A DNA stretch of 48,509 nucleotides, taken from NCBI GenBank assembly GCA_023428465.1, contig JAEYXM010000225.1, forward strand, positions 1 to 48,509, written 5' to 3'. Position 1 is the stretch's first letter, and the number at the start of each line of letters is the position of its first letter. The translations under genes were made by a program, and so were the position numbers. Positions 15,306 through 23,613 of this stretch are shown piece after piece. The notes below the pieces were generated by a model. It was not told the DNA's origin. It was given only the letters and a program-made list of their open reading frames with translations, and did not search any database. This stretch comes from Actinomycetes bacterium (GTDB lineage Bacteria > Actinomycetota > Actinomycetes > Actinomycetales > Cellulomonadaceae).

Positions 15306-16869
15306 ATGACGCTCCCGCGTGCTGCCCTGGCTGCGCGAGAGGTACACGAGCCTCGACCGCCTCAACGACGCCTGGTGCACCACGTTCTGGTCGCACCGCT
15401 TCACGGACTGGGCGCAGGTCGTGGTGCCGTCGGCGCTGTCGGAGCACTGGCGCGGGCCCGACCACACGGCGTTCCAGGGCATCACGCTGGACTACCTCCG
15501 GTTCACGTCCGACAACCTCCTGCGCACCTTCCGGGAGGAGAAGGCGGCGATCCGGCGGCACTCCGACCTGCCGGTGACGACGAACTTCATGGGCATGTAC
15601 CGACCCGTCGACTACCACCGCTGGGCGGACGACCTGGACTTCGCGTCGTGGGACAACTACCCGCCCGACGACCGCTCGGCGGCCCGCATGGCCCTGGCGC
15701 ACGACCTGATGCGCGGCCTCAAGGGCGGCCAGCCGTTCTGGCTCATGGAGCAGACGCCGTCCGTCACGGCCAGCCGCGACGTGAACCCGGTGAAGCGGCC
15801 CGGCGTCCTGCGCCTGTGGTCGTGGCAGGCCGTCGCGCACGGCGCCGACGCCGTCCTGTACTTCCAGATGCGTCAGTCACGCGGTGCGTGCGAGAAGTAC
15901 CACGGGGCTGTGGTGGGTCACGCCGGCCGGACGGACACCCGGGTGTTCCGCGAGGTCGCCGCCCTGGGGGCGGAGCTCGAGCAGGTGGGCGGCGAGCTGC
16001 TCGGTGGCCGGACGCCGTCCCGTGTCGCGCTGCTGTTCGACTGGGACTCCTGGTGGGCGGTGGAGATCTCCGACGGGCCGAACCGCCACGTGAAGTACCC
16101 GCACGTCGTGACGGCCTACTACGCCGCCCTGTGGGAGTGCGGCGCGCAGGTCGACGTCGTGCCGGTCACGGCCGACCTGGCGGGGTACGACGTCGTCGTG
16201 GCGCCCCTGCTGCACATGGTCGCCGGCGACGTCGCGGCGCGGCTCGAGGCCGTCGCGGCGCGCGGCGGAACGGTGCTGACCACCGTGCTCTCCGGCCGGG
16301 TCGACGTCGACGACGTCGCTTTCGCGGCGGACGTGCCGGGGCCGCTCGCGGGCCTGGTGGGCGTCCGTGTGGACGAGACGGACGCCCGTGCGCCGGGCGT
16401 GACGAACGCGGTGACGCTCGCCCTGCCTGGGCGCGACGTCGTCGTGAGCGACGCCTCGCTCGTCTTCGACCTCGTGCAGCCGACGGCCGCGGAGGTCCTG
16501 GGCACCTACGGCACCGACTTCTACGCCGGCACTGCCGCGGTGACGCGCAACCGTCACGGCGACGGCGAGGCCTGGTACGTCGGGACGCTGCTCGACGCCG
16601 CCGGCGTGGGTGCCGTCGTCCGGGCCGTGCTCGACCGGCACGGGCTCGTCGGGCCCTACGCGGACGTGCCTGGCCTGGAGCTCGCCACCCGCCGGACGGC
16701 CCGTGCCGATGTCGATCTGCTCCTGCACCATGGGGACCAGGTGGTCGAGGTGCCGGCGCACGCCGATGCCACGGACCTGATCAGCGGTCGGCGGATCACG
16801 GCCGGTGAGGTGCTGCGCCTCGCGCCCACGGACGTGCTGGTGCTGCGACGGGAGACGGGGACGGGATGA
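15306..16869 (+). pseudogene. GH42 beta-galactosidase lacking the N-terminal part of its barrel
   Basis: ATG 15306 with an upstream GGAG looks like the original start (MTLPR, as in many GH42 enzymes). It lies in a different frame from the rest and about five codons before a break. From about 15310 a new frame carries the later GH42 sequence: WLRERYTSLDRLNDAWCTTFW, FMGMYRPVDYHRWA, SWDNYP, and FWLMEQTP with the nucleophile Glu at nucleotide ~15748. The trimerisation/beta-sandwich domains follow to the end. The normal first ~180 residues are absent, including the NEYG acid/base Glu. Translation could restart at GTG 15319 (516 residues), but the product would lack the acid/base and half the barrel. 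The stop overlaps the next gene by four bases, as in an intact operon. Confidence 0.82.
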
Positions 16870-17627
16870 GCGTGGGATCGGCGTCGGGTCGGGGTTCGGG
16901 CACGGAGCCGACGGCGGGTCCGCTGTCCCGCGCGTCGACGGTCGCGTACTGGTTCCTCGTGATCGAGGGGCTGCTCGTGGTCACCATGGCGCCCGGCCTC
17001 GTGCCGCTGCTGTTCCTCGAGCGCGACGCGAGCAACGTCCTGCTCGCCGCGCTCCTCATGCTGCCCGTCGGTCCTGCGGCGTCCGCGGCGTTCTTCGCGT
17101 GGAAGCGGTTCGGCGAGGAGCGCGACCAGGCGCCCGCCCGGCACTTCTGGCGCGGGTACCGCCTGAACCTGCTCGACTCGGTCCGCGTGTGGGTGCCGGG
17201 CCTCGTCGTCCTGGGGCTGCTCGCCACCAACCTCACCCACCTGGGCGCGGTGCACCTGCCGGTGCTCGTCGGGACGCTCAGCGGCGTGGTGGCCGTGCTC
17301 GTCCTCGTCTGGCTCACGCACGCGCTGGTCGTGGCGAGCGTGTTCAGCTTCCGGTTCCGGGACACGGTGCGGATCGCTGCGTACGTCACGTTCGACCAGC
17401 CGAGGGCGTCGCTCGGGGTGGTGTCCTTCGCCGTGCTCGCCGCCGGGGTGGTCCTGGTGACGTCGGACTGGGTGCTCGTCCTCCTGGCCTCGGTCTTCAC
17501 GTACCTCGTGTGGCGGGGCGAGCGTCCGGTCGTCGACGAGGTGACCCGGCGGTTCGTCGTCGGCGCCCCGGAGGCGGTGCAGGGCAAGCCGTGGCCGGGT
17601 CTGGAGGACGTGTCGCCGGAGGACTGA
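16866..17627 (+). CDS. YesL-like membrane protein (DUF624)
   Basis: A 253-residue inner-membrane protein with about five or six hydrophobic segments, FxxW/K-rich loops (AAFFAWKRFGEERD, ARHFWRGYRLNLLDSV) and the late SFRFRDTVRIA stretch typical of the YesL/DUF624 family. These proteins accompany LplB/LplC-type oligosaccharide importers and glycosidases; their function is unknown. Start ATG 16866 overlaps the GH42 stop. It appears intact and is the last gene of the otherwise wrecked operon. Confidence 0.8.
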   Translation: MSVGSASGRGSGTEPTAGPLSRASTVAYWFLVIEGLLVVTMAPGLVPLLFLERDASNVLLAALLMLPVGPAASAAFFAWKRFGEERDQAPARHFWRGYRLNLLDSVRVWVPGLVVLGLLATNLTHLGAVHLPVLVGTLSGVVAVLVLVWLTHALVVASVFSFRFRDTVRIAAYVTFDQPRASLGVVSFAVLAAGVVLVTSDWVLVLLASVFTYLVWRGERPVVDEVTRRFVVGAPEAVQGKPWPGLEDVSPED

Positions 17628-17708
17628 GCGGTCCGCACCCGGGCACCAGCAGGGCGGCGGCGGCTCCTCGACGGCACGATCGCACCGAGCACGGCATCCG
17701 CCCGAGGC

Positions 17709-17714
17709 TAGTAT
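17709..17714 (+). promoter_or_regulatory. Possible -10 element of the exopolysaccharide locus
   Basis: TAGTAT lies 52 bases before the gmd start in an otherwise GC-rich 138-base gap. The matching -35 region (around 17686, cgagca) is poor, so this rests on the hexamer and its position alone. Confidence 0.3.
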
Positions 17715-17765
17715 CGCGACGTCGCCGAGCGATCCCGGGTCACTCCCTGCTGTAGACGAGGAACC

Positions 17766-18752
17766 ATGACGCGCGCACTGATCACCGGAATCACGGGCCA
17801 GGACGGCCTGTACCTGTCCGAGCACCTGCTGGCCAAGGGCTACGAGGTCTACGGGCTCATCCGCGGCCAGAACAACCCGAAGCTCGAGCTGGTCCGGCAG
17901 CTGGTCCCCGACGTCCACCTGCTGACCGGCGACCTGCTCGACCTCTCGAGCCTCCTGCGCGCGATGGAGCAGTCGCGGGCGGACGAGGTGTACAACCTGG
18001 CCGCGATCTCGTTCGTCGCCTACTCGTGGCAGAACGCGATGCTGACGACGGACGTCACCGGTAAGGGCGTGCTGAACATGCTCGAGGCCGTACGCCTCTA
18101 CGCGCACGACGACCCGTCGCGGGTCCGCTTCTACCAGGCGTCGAGCTCGGAGATGTTCGGCAAGGCGCAGGAGGTCCCGCAGCGCGAGTCGACCCTGCTG
18201 TGGCCGCGGTCGCCGTACGGCGTGGCCAAGGTCCTCGGGCACTACATGACGATCAACTACCGGGAGTCGTACGGCATGCACGCGTCGTCGGGCATCCTGT
18301 TCAACCACGAGTCCCCGCGCCGGGGCCCGGAGTTCGTCACGCGGAAGGTCTCCCAGGCGGTCGCCCGGATCCACCTCGGTGTCCAGGACGAGCTCGTGCT
18401 CGGGAACCTCGACGCCAAGCGCGACTGGGGCTTCGCGGGCGACTACGTGGACGCCATGTGGCGCATGCTGCAGCAGGACGTGGCGGACGACTACGTCGTC
18501 GCGACGGGGGAGACCCACTCGATCCGCGACCTCCTCGACGCAGCCTTCGCGGTCATCGGCGTCGACGACTGGTCGCCGTACGTGCGGCAGGACCCGAGCT
18601 TCATGCGCCCCGCTGAGGTGGACCTCCTCACCGGCGACGCGAGCAAGGCTCGCGACACACTCGGGTGGGCACCCACGGTCGCGTTCCCCGAGCTCGTGGC
18701 GATGATGGTGGAGAACGACCTGGCGGAGCAACGCGTCCTGATCGGTCGGTAG
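17766..18752 (+). CDS. gmd: GDP-mannose 4,6-dehydratase
   Basis: A 328-residue extended short-chain dehydrogenase. It has the family-specific NADP-binding TGITGQDGLYL near the N-terminus, the active-site QASSSEMFG (Thr-to-Ser at the first triad position), SPYGVAKVLGHY with catalytic Tyr and Lys, and NHESPRRGPEFVTRK for GDP-sugar binding. It converts GDP-D-mannose to GDP-4-keto-6-deoxymannose, the precursor of GDP-fucose, GDP-rhamnose and related sugars. It is the first gene of the exopolysaccharide locus and is followed after two bases by a paralogue. Confidence 0.9.
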   Translation: MTRALITGITGQDGLYLSEHLLAKGYEVYGLIRGQNNPKLELVRQLVPDVHLLTGDLLDLSSLLRAMEQSRADEVYNLAAISFVAYSWQNAMLTTDVTGKGVLNMLEAVRLYAHDDPSRVRFYQASSSEMFGKAQEVPQRESTLLWPRSPYGVAKVLGHYMTINYRESYGMHASSGILFNHESPRRGPEFVTRKVSQAVARIHLGVQDELVLGNLDAKRDWGFAGDYVDAMWRMLQQDVADDYVVATGETHSIRDLLDAAFAVIGVDDWSPYVRQDPSFMRPAEVDLLTGDASKARDTLGWAPTVAFPELVAMMVENDLAEQRVLIGR

Positions 18753-18754
18753 TC

Positions 18755-19729
18755 ATGACCAGGGTGCTCGTCACCGGCATCACCGGGCAGGACGGCGGAT
18801 ACCTCACCGAACGGCTCCTTGCCGAGGGTGCCGAGGTGCACGGCCTCGTGCGCGGCGGCGAGCACCCCGGGTCGGCGGCTCTCGCACAGGCCTACCCCGA
18901 GGTCACGCTCCACCCGGGCGACCTGGCCGACCACGAGGGCCTCGCCCGGCTGGTCGCCGAGGTGGCACCGGACGAGGTGTACAACCTCGCCGGCGTCAGC
19001 TCGGTCGCCCAGTCCTGGGCGGAGCCGGTGCGCACCGCGGAGCTGTCGGGGGTGGCCGCCGCCGTCATCTTCCGCGCCGCGGCCCAGCTGCGCGACTCCG
19101 CCCAGCACGACGTCGTCTGCGTGCAGGCGAGCAGCGCGGAGATCTTCGGGCAGGCGACTGCCGCACCCCAGGACGAGAGGACACCCGTGCGGCCGGTGTC
19201 CCCGTACGGCGCCGCGAAGGCGTACGCCCACCACATGGCCGGCGTGTACCGCGGGCGCGGCCTGCGCGTCGCCACGTGCATCCTCTTCAACCACGAGTCC
19301 CCCCGGCGACCCGAGACGTTCGTGACCAGGAAGATCACCGCCGCTGCGGCCCGGATCGCCCGGGACGGGCGGGGGACGCTCCGGCTCGGCAACCTGGGCG
19401 CCCGCCGCGACTGGGGGTGGGCGCCGGACTACGTGGACGCCATGCTCCGTGTGGCGCGGCACTCCGTCGCCGACGACTTCGTCGTGGCGACCGGCAGGAC
19501 GCACACGGTCGCCGACTTCGTCCGCGTCGCGTTCGGCCACGTGGGGATCGAGGACTGGGAGCGTCACGTCGAGGTGGATCCCGAGCTCGTGCGGCCGGTC
19601 GACGCAGCGCTCCAGGTGGGTGACGCGGGCAAGGCTCGCCGCGAGCTCGGGTGGGCGCCCACGGTCCCGTTCGAGGAGATCGTCGCCCGGATGGTCGATG
19701 CCGACCTCGCGTCGCTCGGGGTGGCCTGA
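18755..19729 (+). CDS. Second GDP-mannose dehydratase-like sugar nucleotide enzyme
   Basis: A 324-residue paralogue of the upstream gene. It keeps TGITGQDGGYL, the triad segments QASSAEIFG and SPYGAAKAYAHH, and NHESPRRPETFVTRK, but is otherwise considerably diverged. It might use another GDP-hexose, or act as the 4-keto-6-deoxy reductase partner, although ordinary reductases (Rmd/Fcl) lack the GQDG signature. It starts two bases after the first gene's stop, so the two are co-translated. A 232-base gap follows before the main biosynthetic operon. Confidence 0.82.
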   Translation: MTRVLVTGITGQDGGYLTERLLAEGAEVHGLVRGGEHPGSAALAQAYPEVTLHPGDLADHEGLARLVAEVAPDEVYNLAGVSSVAQSWAEPVRTAELSGVAAAVIFRAAAQLRDSAQHDVVCVQASSAEIFGQATAAPQDERTPVRPVSPYGAAKAYAHHMAGVYRGRGLRVATCILFNHESPRRPETFVTRKITAAAARIARDGRGTLRLGNLGARRDWGWAPDYVDAMLRVARHSVADDFVVATGRTHTVADFVRVAFGHVGIEDWERHVEVDPELVRPVDAALQVGDAGKARRELGWAPTVPFEEIVARMVDADLASLGVA

Positions 19730-19961
19730 GCCTCGGCAGTGCCCGCCGGTTGTCCACGCCGCGTCCCCCTCTGAAGGCGCAATGGCGACCAACGTGACGG
19801 CCAGGTTAAATCTTCGCGGATTTGGACAAAGGCTTTACACGGGCACAACTCGGCATGGCAACATGATCGTCTGTCACAGGGGGGCGTGACGTCGGAAACG
19901 GCGGCACGCGTGGCAGTTCACCATCGAACGTCCCCGGAGCAGCCGTCTCTGAGGGGGGACG
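19730..19961 (+). promoter_or_regulatory. Leader region of the main exopolysaccharide operon
   Basis: This gene-free stretch has a locally AT-richer core (about 19805-19870) unlike its surroundings. The core holds an imperfect hairpin or operator (AAATC 19808-19812, GATTT 19819-19823) and -35-like hexamers (TTGGAC 19822, TTTACA 19834), but no well-spaced -10 that I would trust. A promoter and possible transcriptional control of the operon most likely sit here. Confidence 0.4.
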
Positions 19962-21134
19962 ATGGCGAACCAAACCGTCGTGGCCGGGCAGCCCGATGAG
20001 GCTCGACTGCGCGCCGCCGGGTCCGAGAGCTGGCTCCTGGGCTTCCACGGGGCACTCCTGACAGCGCACCTCGACGCCGACGGCCCTCCGCCGTCGCTGC
20101 GCTCCATCGCGCTGGCCCACCGCTCGCTCGGCACGCAGCGACTCTCGGTGCTCACCGAGCTCGAGCGGCGAGGTGCCGACCGGTCGGTGCCGCGCGGACG
20201 GCTCGGCGCACGGCCGGTCGGCACTCCCGCGGACGTGGACGCGCCCGCGGCCGGTACTGCTGATCCCGCGCTCGACCCCGGTCGCGACCCCAGACTCGAC
20301 CCCACGCTCGACCCCGGGCTCGGTGTGGCGCCCGCGACGCCGATCAAGGTGCGGTTCCCCGCGGGCGAGGAGTACGTCGAGGGACGGGCCACCGTCGAGG
20401 AGCGTGGCGGCCCGGACTCGGACCACGCGGCCGACGACCCGTGGGACGAGGTCGAGCCGCTCGACGACTACCTCGACCGTCGTCTGCTGCACGCCCGGGT
20501 CCTGTACCTGCCGAACCGGAGCCGGGCGTACCGCGTGGGCAAGCGGCTGCTCGACATCCTCGGCGCGTCGGTCCTGCTCCTCCTCAGCCTGCCGGTGCTG
20601 CTCGTGCTCGCCGTGGTGATCCGGCTGGACTCGCCCGGACCTGCCCTGTTCCGTCATCACCGGGTCACGCTGGGGGGTCGCCTCTTCGTCTTCTACAAGT
20701 TCCGCACCATGTGGGTGGACGCCCGCGACCGGTTCCCCGAGCTCTACGACTACCACCGGACCGCAGGTGACGGCGACGTCTACTACAAGCTCGAGGACGA
20801 CCCGCGCAACACCCGGGTCGGTCGGTGGTTGCGGCGCACGACCCTCGACGAGCTCCCGAACCTGATCAACGTGCTCAAGGGCGACATGAGCCTCGTCGGT
20901 CCGCGTCCGGAGCTGCCGCAGCTGCTCTCCCACTACCGGCCCGAGGACCTCGCGCTCTTCTTCACCAAGGCCGGGGTGACGGGCCTGGCGCAAGTGGCGG
21001 GGCGCAGCCTCCTCACGGTGCGGGAGCGGATCCGGCTCGACCTGCGGTACGTCGCCCAGCAGACGCTTCTCCTCGACGTGCGCATCCTCCTCCGGACGGT
21101 CGCTGTGGTCCTCGTCGGACGGGGCGCGTTCTGA
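19962..21134 (+). CDS. Phosphoglycosyl transferase (bacterial sugar transferase) with disordered N-terminal extension
   Basis: A 390-residue protein. Residues ~1-180 are hydrophilic, probably disordered, and include a Pro-Asp repeat (LDPGRDPRLDPTLDPG, about 104-119). The catalytic part starts near 185 with the re-entrant membrane helix (LLDILGASVLLLLSLPVLL). It then shows FYKFRTMWVDA, the TTLDELPNLINVLKGDMSLV GPRPE motif and GLAQVAGR. This is the monotopic PglC/WbaP-type domain that moves a sugar phosphate from a nucleotide sugar to undecaprenyl phosphate and so starts each repeat unit. It lacks the multi-helix N-terminal domain of WbaP/WcaJ. It is the first gene of the overlapping operon, and its stop overlaps the next start (TGATG). 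Confidence 0.9.
   Translation: MANQTVVAGQPDEARLRAAGSESWLLGFHGALLTAHLDADGPPPSLRSIALAHRSLGTQRLSVLTELERRGADRSVPRGRLGARPVGTPADVDAPAAGTADPALDPGRDPRLDPTLDPGLGVAPATPIKVRFPAGEEYVEGRATVEERGGPDSDHAADDPWDEVEPLDDYLDRRLLHARVLYLPNRSRAYRVGKRLLDILGASVLLLLSLPVLLVLAVVIRLDSPGPALFRHHRVTLGGRLFVFYKFRTMWVDARDRFPELYDYHRTAGDGDVYYKLEDDPRNTRVGRWLRRTTLDELPNLINVLKGDMSLVGPRPELPQLLSHYRPEDLALFFTKAGVTGLAQVAGRSLLTVRERIRLDLRYVAQQTLLLDVRILLRTVAVVLVGRGAF
20269..20316 (+). repeat. Four 12-base repeats inside the sugar transferase gene
   Basis: Four in-frame units close to cgctcgaccccg start at 20269, 20281, 20293 and 20305, encoding an x-x-Asp-Pro tetrapeptide each. The unit resembles that of the array at 11675-11746. It lengthens the flexible N-terminal region only. 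Confidence 0.75.
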
Positions 21135-22087
21135 TGCCGGTCCCGTCCCCGGTGCGCGCGACCCCCGACCCGGCGGGGCCGGTGTCCGACCGCGCGGACG
21201 TCGACGTCGTCGTCGTCGGCTACCACAGCCGGGACCTGGTGCTCGCCTGCCTGGACAGCCTCGCCGAGGCCGCGCCGGGCCTGCGGGTCACGGTCACGGT
21301 CGCCGACAACGGGTCTGCCGACGGCACGGTCGAAGCGGTGCGGGCACGATCGGACGGGGCGCGGGCGCTCGACCTCGGCGAGAACCTCGGCTTCGCCCGC
21401 GCGAACAACGCCGCGATCGCAGCCGGCGAGGGTCGTCACGTGTTCGTGCTGAACCCGGACACCGTGGTCGCGCGCGGGGCGCTGGCGACCCTGGTGCGGT
21501 TCGCCGACGCCCACCCCGGGGCGGGCGTGGTCGCCCCGCGGCTCCTCAACGCCGACGGCACCGCACAGCTCACCGCGCGGCGCTTCCCGACGCCGGCCGC
21601 GGCGGTCTTCGGACGCCGGTCGCCCCTGTCCCGGTGGTTCCCACGCAACCGGTGGTCGAGGGCGTTCCTCGTCGAGGCCGATCGCCTGGGCGACGAGCCC
21701 TTCACCGTCGACTGGGTCTCCGGGGCCGCGATGCTCGTGCCGCGCGCCGTGGTCGAGGAGGTCGGCGGCTTCGACGAGGACTTCTTCCTCTTCTGGGAGG
21801 ACGCCGACTGGTGCCGGCGCATCACCCGTGCCGGCCGCGAGGTGTGGTGCGTGCCGGCGGCGACGGTGACCCACGACGAGGGTGGCACCCGCGGCCACGG
21901 CTGGCATCCGCGCTCCGTCGTGCGCTTCCACCGTGGCGCCTACCTCTACTGGCGCAAGCACCACGCATCGCATCCCCTCAACCCCGCCCGGTGGGCGGGG
22001 GCCGTGCTGCTCAGCGTCCGGGCGGCCGTGCTCATCACCGTGCACGCGTCCGCGCGAGCGATCCGACCCCGGAGGACCCCCCGATGA
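21134..22087 (+). CDS. Family 2 glycosyltransferase (rhamnosyltransferase-like)
   Basis: A 317-residue GT-A enzyme. VDVVVVGYHSRDLVLACLDS starts the fold, ADNGSADGT binds the nucleotide, VLNPDTVV holds the metal-binding Asp, and FDEDFFLFWEDADWCRR is the acceptor-side acidic motif of WbbL/rhamnosyltransferase-like members. A hydrophobic or basic C-terminus probably touches the membrane. It adds a sugar to the lipid-linked repeat unit; donor and linkage are unknown. Start ATG 21134 overlaps the upstream stop by one base, and its own stop overlaps the next start by four. Confidence 0.88.
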   Translation: MPVPSPVRATPDPAGPVSDRADVDVVVVGYHSRDLVLACLDSLAEAAPGLRVTVTVADNGSADGTVEAVRARSDGARALDLGENLGFARANNAAIAAGEGRHVFVLNPDTVVARGALATLVRFADAHPGAGVVAPRLLNADGTAQLTARRFPTPAAAVFGRRSPLSRWFPRNRWSRAFLVEADRLGDEPFTVDWVSGAAMLVPRAVVEEVGGFDEDFFLFWEDADWCRRITRAGREVWCVPAATVTHDEGGTRGHGWHPRSVVRFHRGAYLYWRKHHASHPLNPARWAGAVLLSVRAAVLITVHASARAIRPRRTPR

Positions 22088-23613
22088 CGTCCACGTTCGT
22101 CAGGCGCTACTGGCGCATCCTCGTCGTCGGCACGCTGGGTGCAGTGCTCGCCTTCGCCGGCTCGTTCATGGTCGACGCGACGTACGAGTCCAGCACCCTG
22201 GTCCTCATCCGCGGCCGCGACGCGACGTTCCTGTCGAGCACCGGCGAGGACCTGTCCGCGCAGCCGGGCGTCGTCGACTCCAGCCTGGCCCAGTCCCTCG
22301 CCGCCACGTACGCCGGCACGGCGTCCAGCCGGGCCGTGGCCACGTCGGTCGTCGAAGAGCTCGCGCTCGACGAGCGTCCCCGCAAGTCGGGGCCGATCGC
22401 GGCGGTCGCCTCGGGCCTGGCCTGGGTGTACCGGTGCGGCCGGGCGTTCGTCACCTCGGGCTTCTGCGCCGACGTCGACCCCTACGAGGAGGCCGTCCGG
22501 CAGGTGCAGGAGGGCACGGCCGTCGCGCCCCTCGGCGCCAACGCCGGAGGGACGGCCGGCACGACGGGCTCCTACGTGCTGCAGGTGACCGCGACGGGCC
22601 GGACGCCGGAGGAGGCGCGGCAGGTGACGAACGCCGTCGCCGACGAGCTCGTGCGCGTGAGCCAGGAGCGCTTCGCCACGGAGTCGGCGAGCAACATCGA
22701 GCGGCTCGAGGGCCTGGTCGCGGAGTCGGAGGAGGAGGTCGCGGACCGCCGCGCGGAGCTGGCGCAGTTCCAGACGGACAACGGCCTCCTCGCAGCCGAC
22801 GGCGGCCAGCTGCTCTCGGCGACCACGTACGAGAGCCTGCGCACCGACCTGCTGACGGCGCAGGCGCAGGCGGCCGACCTCGAGGGGCAGCTCGCCGCGG
22901 TCACCGCCGAGCTCCGGGCCACGCCGCGGACGACCAGCTCGATCCAGAGCATCGTGACCGGGCGGTCGACCACCCAGATGAGCACCGACGCGGCGAGCGC
23001 GGTGTACGCGCAGCTGGAGGTCACCCAGGCGACGACCCAGGCCCAGCTCACCGGGGTCCGGGCGCGGGTCACGGAGCTCCAGTCGATCATCGACGGGGCG
23101 AGCGTCCTCGCGGACAACGCCGTTCTCGCGGACCTGTCGGCCCTCGAGAACAGCCTGATGCTCGCCCAGACGAACCTGACGTCGTCGACCCAGATGCTGC
23201 AGGCCGCGCGGGTGACGGCGGCGCAGAACCCCACCGACCTCACCCGTCTGGACGAGGCGGCCGCGCCCGCGTACCCGACGTCGCCCAAGCGGTACATCTA
23301 CCTGGCGCTCGGCCTGCTCATCGGCGGGCTCGCCGGGGCGGTCCTGACCGCTCGCGCGCGCCGGCAGGAGGTCCTCGACCCGAGCGAGGCCGCCGTCCCC
23401 GACGCCGACAGCTGGGAGGACGTCGAGGCCGACGAGCCTGCGGAGCTGGACCTGTTCGACGAGAGCCCCGTGGAGGCGGGCGTCGCCTCGGCCCCCGTGG
23501 CCGGACGCGTCCCGGCGGGAGCACACGGCAACGGTGCCGGCACGGCGTCGCCGAGCCGCCCCGTCGCGGGGAACGGCACCGCGGCGCGCCGTCCGGGGGA
23601 CGCCGCGCGATGA
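22084..23613 (+). CDS. Wzz-type chain-length determinant (polysaccharide co-polymerase)
   Basis: A 509-residue membrane protein with one helix near residues 11-30 and a second at about 403-425, preceded by the Pro-rich AAPAYPTSPKRYIYL that marks the family. The large middle part is extracytoplasmic and rich in predicted coiled coil (about 200-390, many Glu/Ala/Gln heptads). The C-terminal ~85 residues are acidic then Gly/Ala/Arg-rich and have no Walker motif, so there is no fused tyrosine kinase, and no separate kinase is seen in this locus. Its role is to set polymer length with the polymerase encoded two genes downstream. Confidence 0.85.
   Translation: MTSTFVRRYWRILVVGTLGAVLAFAGSFMVDATYESSTLVLIRGRDATFLSSTGEDLSAQPGVVDSSLAQSLAATYAGTASSRAVATSVVEELALDERPRKSGPIAAVASGLAWVYRCGRAFVTSGFCADVDPYEEAVRQVQEGTAVAPLGANAGGTAGTTGSYVLQVTATGRTPEEARQVTNAVADELVRVSQERFATESASNIERLEGLVAESEEEVADRRAELAQFQTDNGLLAADGGQLLSATTYESLRTDLLTAQAQAADLEGQLAAVTAELRATPRTTSSIQSIVTGRSTTQMSTDAASAVYAQLEVTQATTQAQLTGVRARVTELQSIIDGASVLADNAVLADLSALENSLMLAQTNLTSSTQMLQAARVTAAQNPTDLTRLDEAAAPAYPTSPKRYIYLALGLLIGGLAGAVLTARARRQEVLDPSEAAVPDADSWEDVEADEPAELDLFDESPVEAGVASAPVAGRVPAGAHGNGAGTASPSRPVAGNGTAARRPGDAAR

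Noticed and set aside
15285..15330. Programmed frameshift joining the permease remnant or MTLPR start to GH42
   Set aside because: No slippery site or structure is visible, and whole domain portions are missing at each junction. Deletion explains this better than recoding.
15306..16808. Continuation of the permease frame as a long fusion protein over the GH42 region
   Set aside because: The sequence after 15305 in that frame is Arg/Gly/Ala shadow coding; GH42 motifs are all in another frame.
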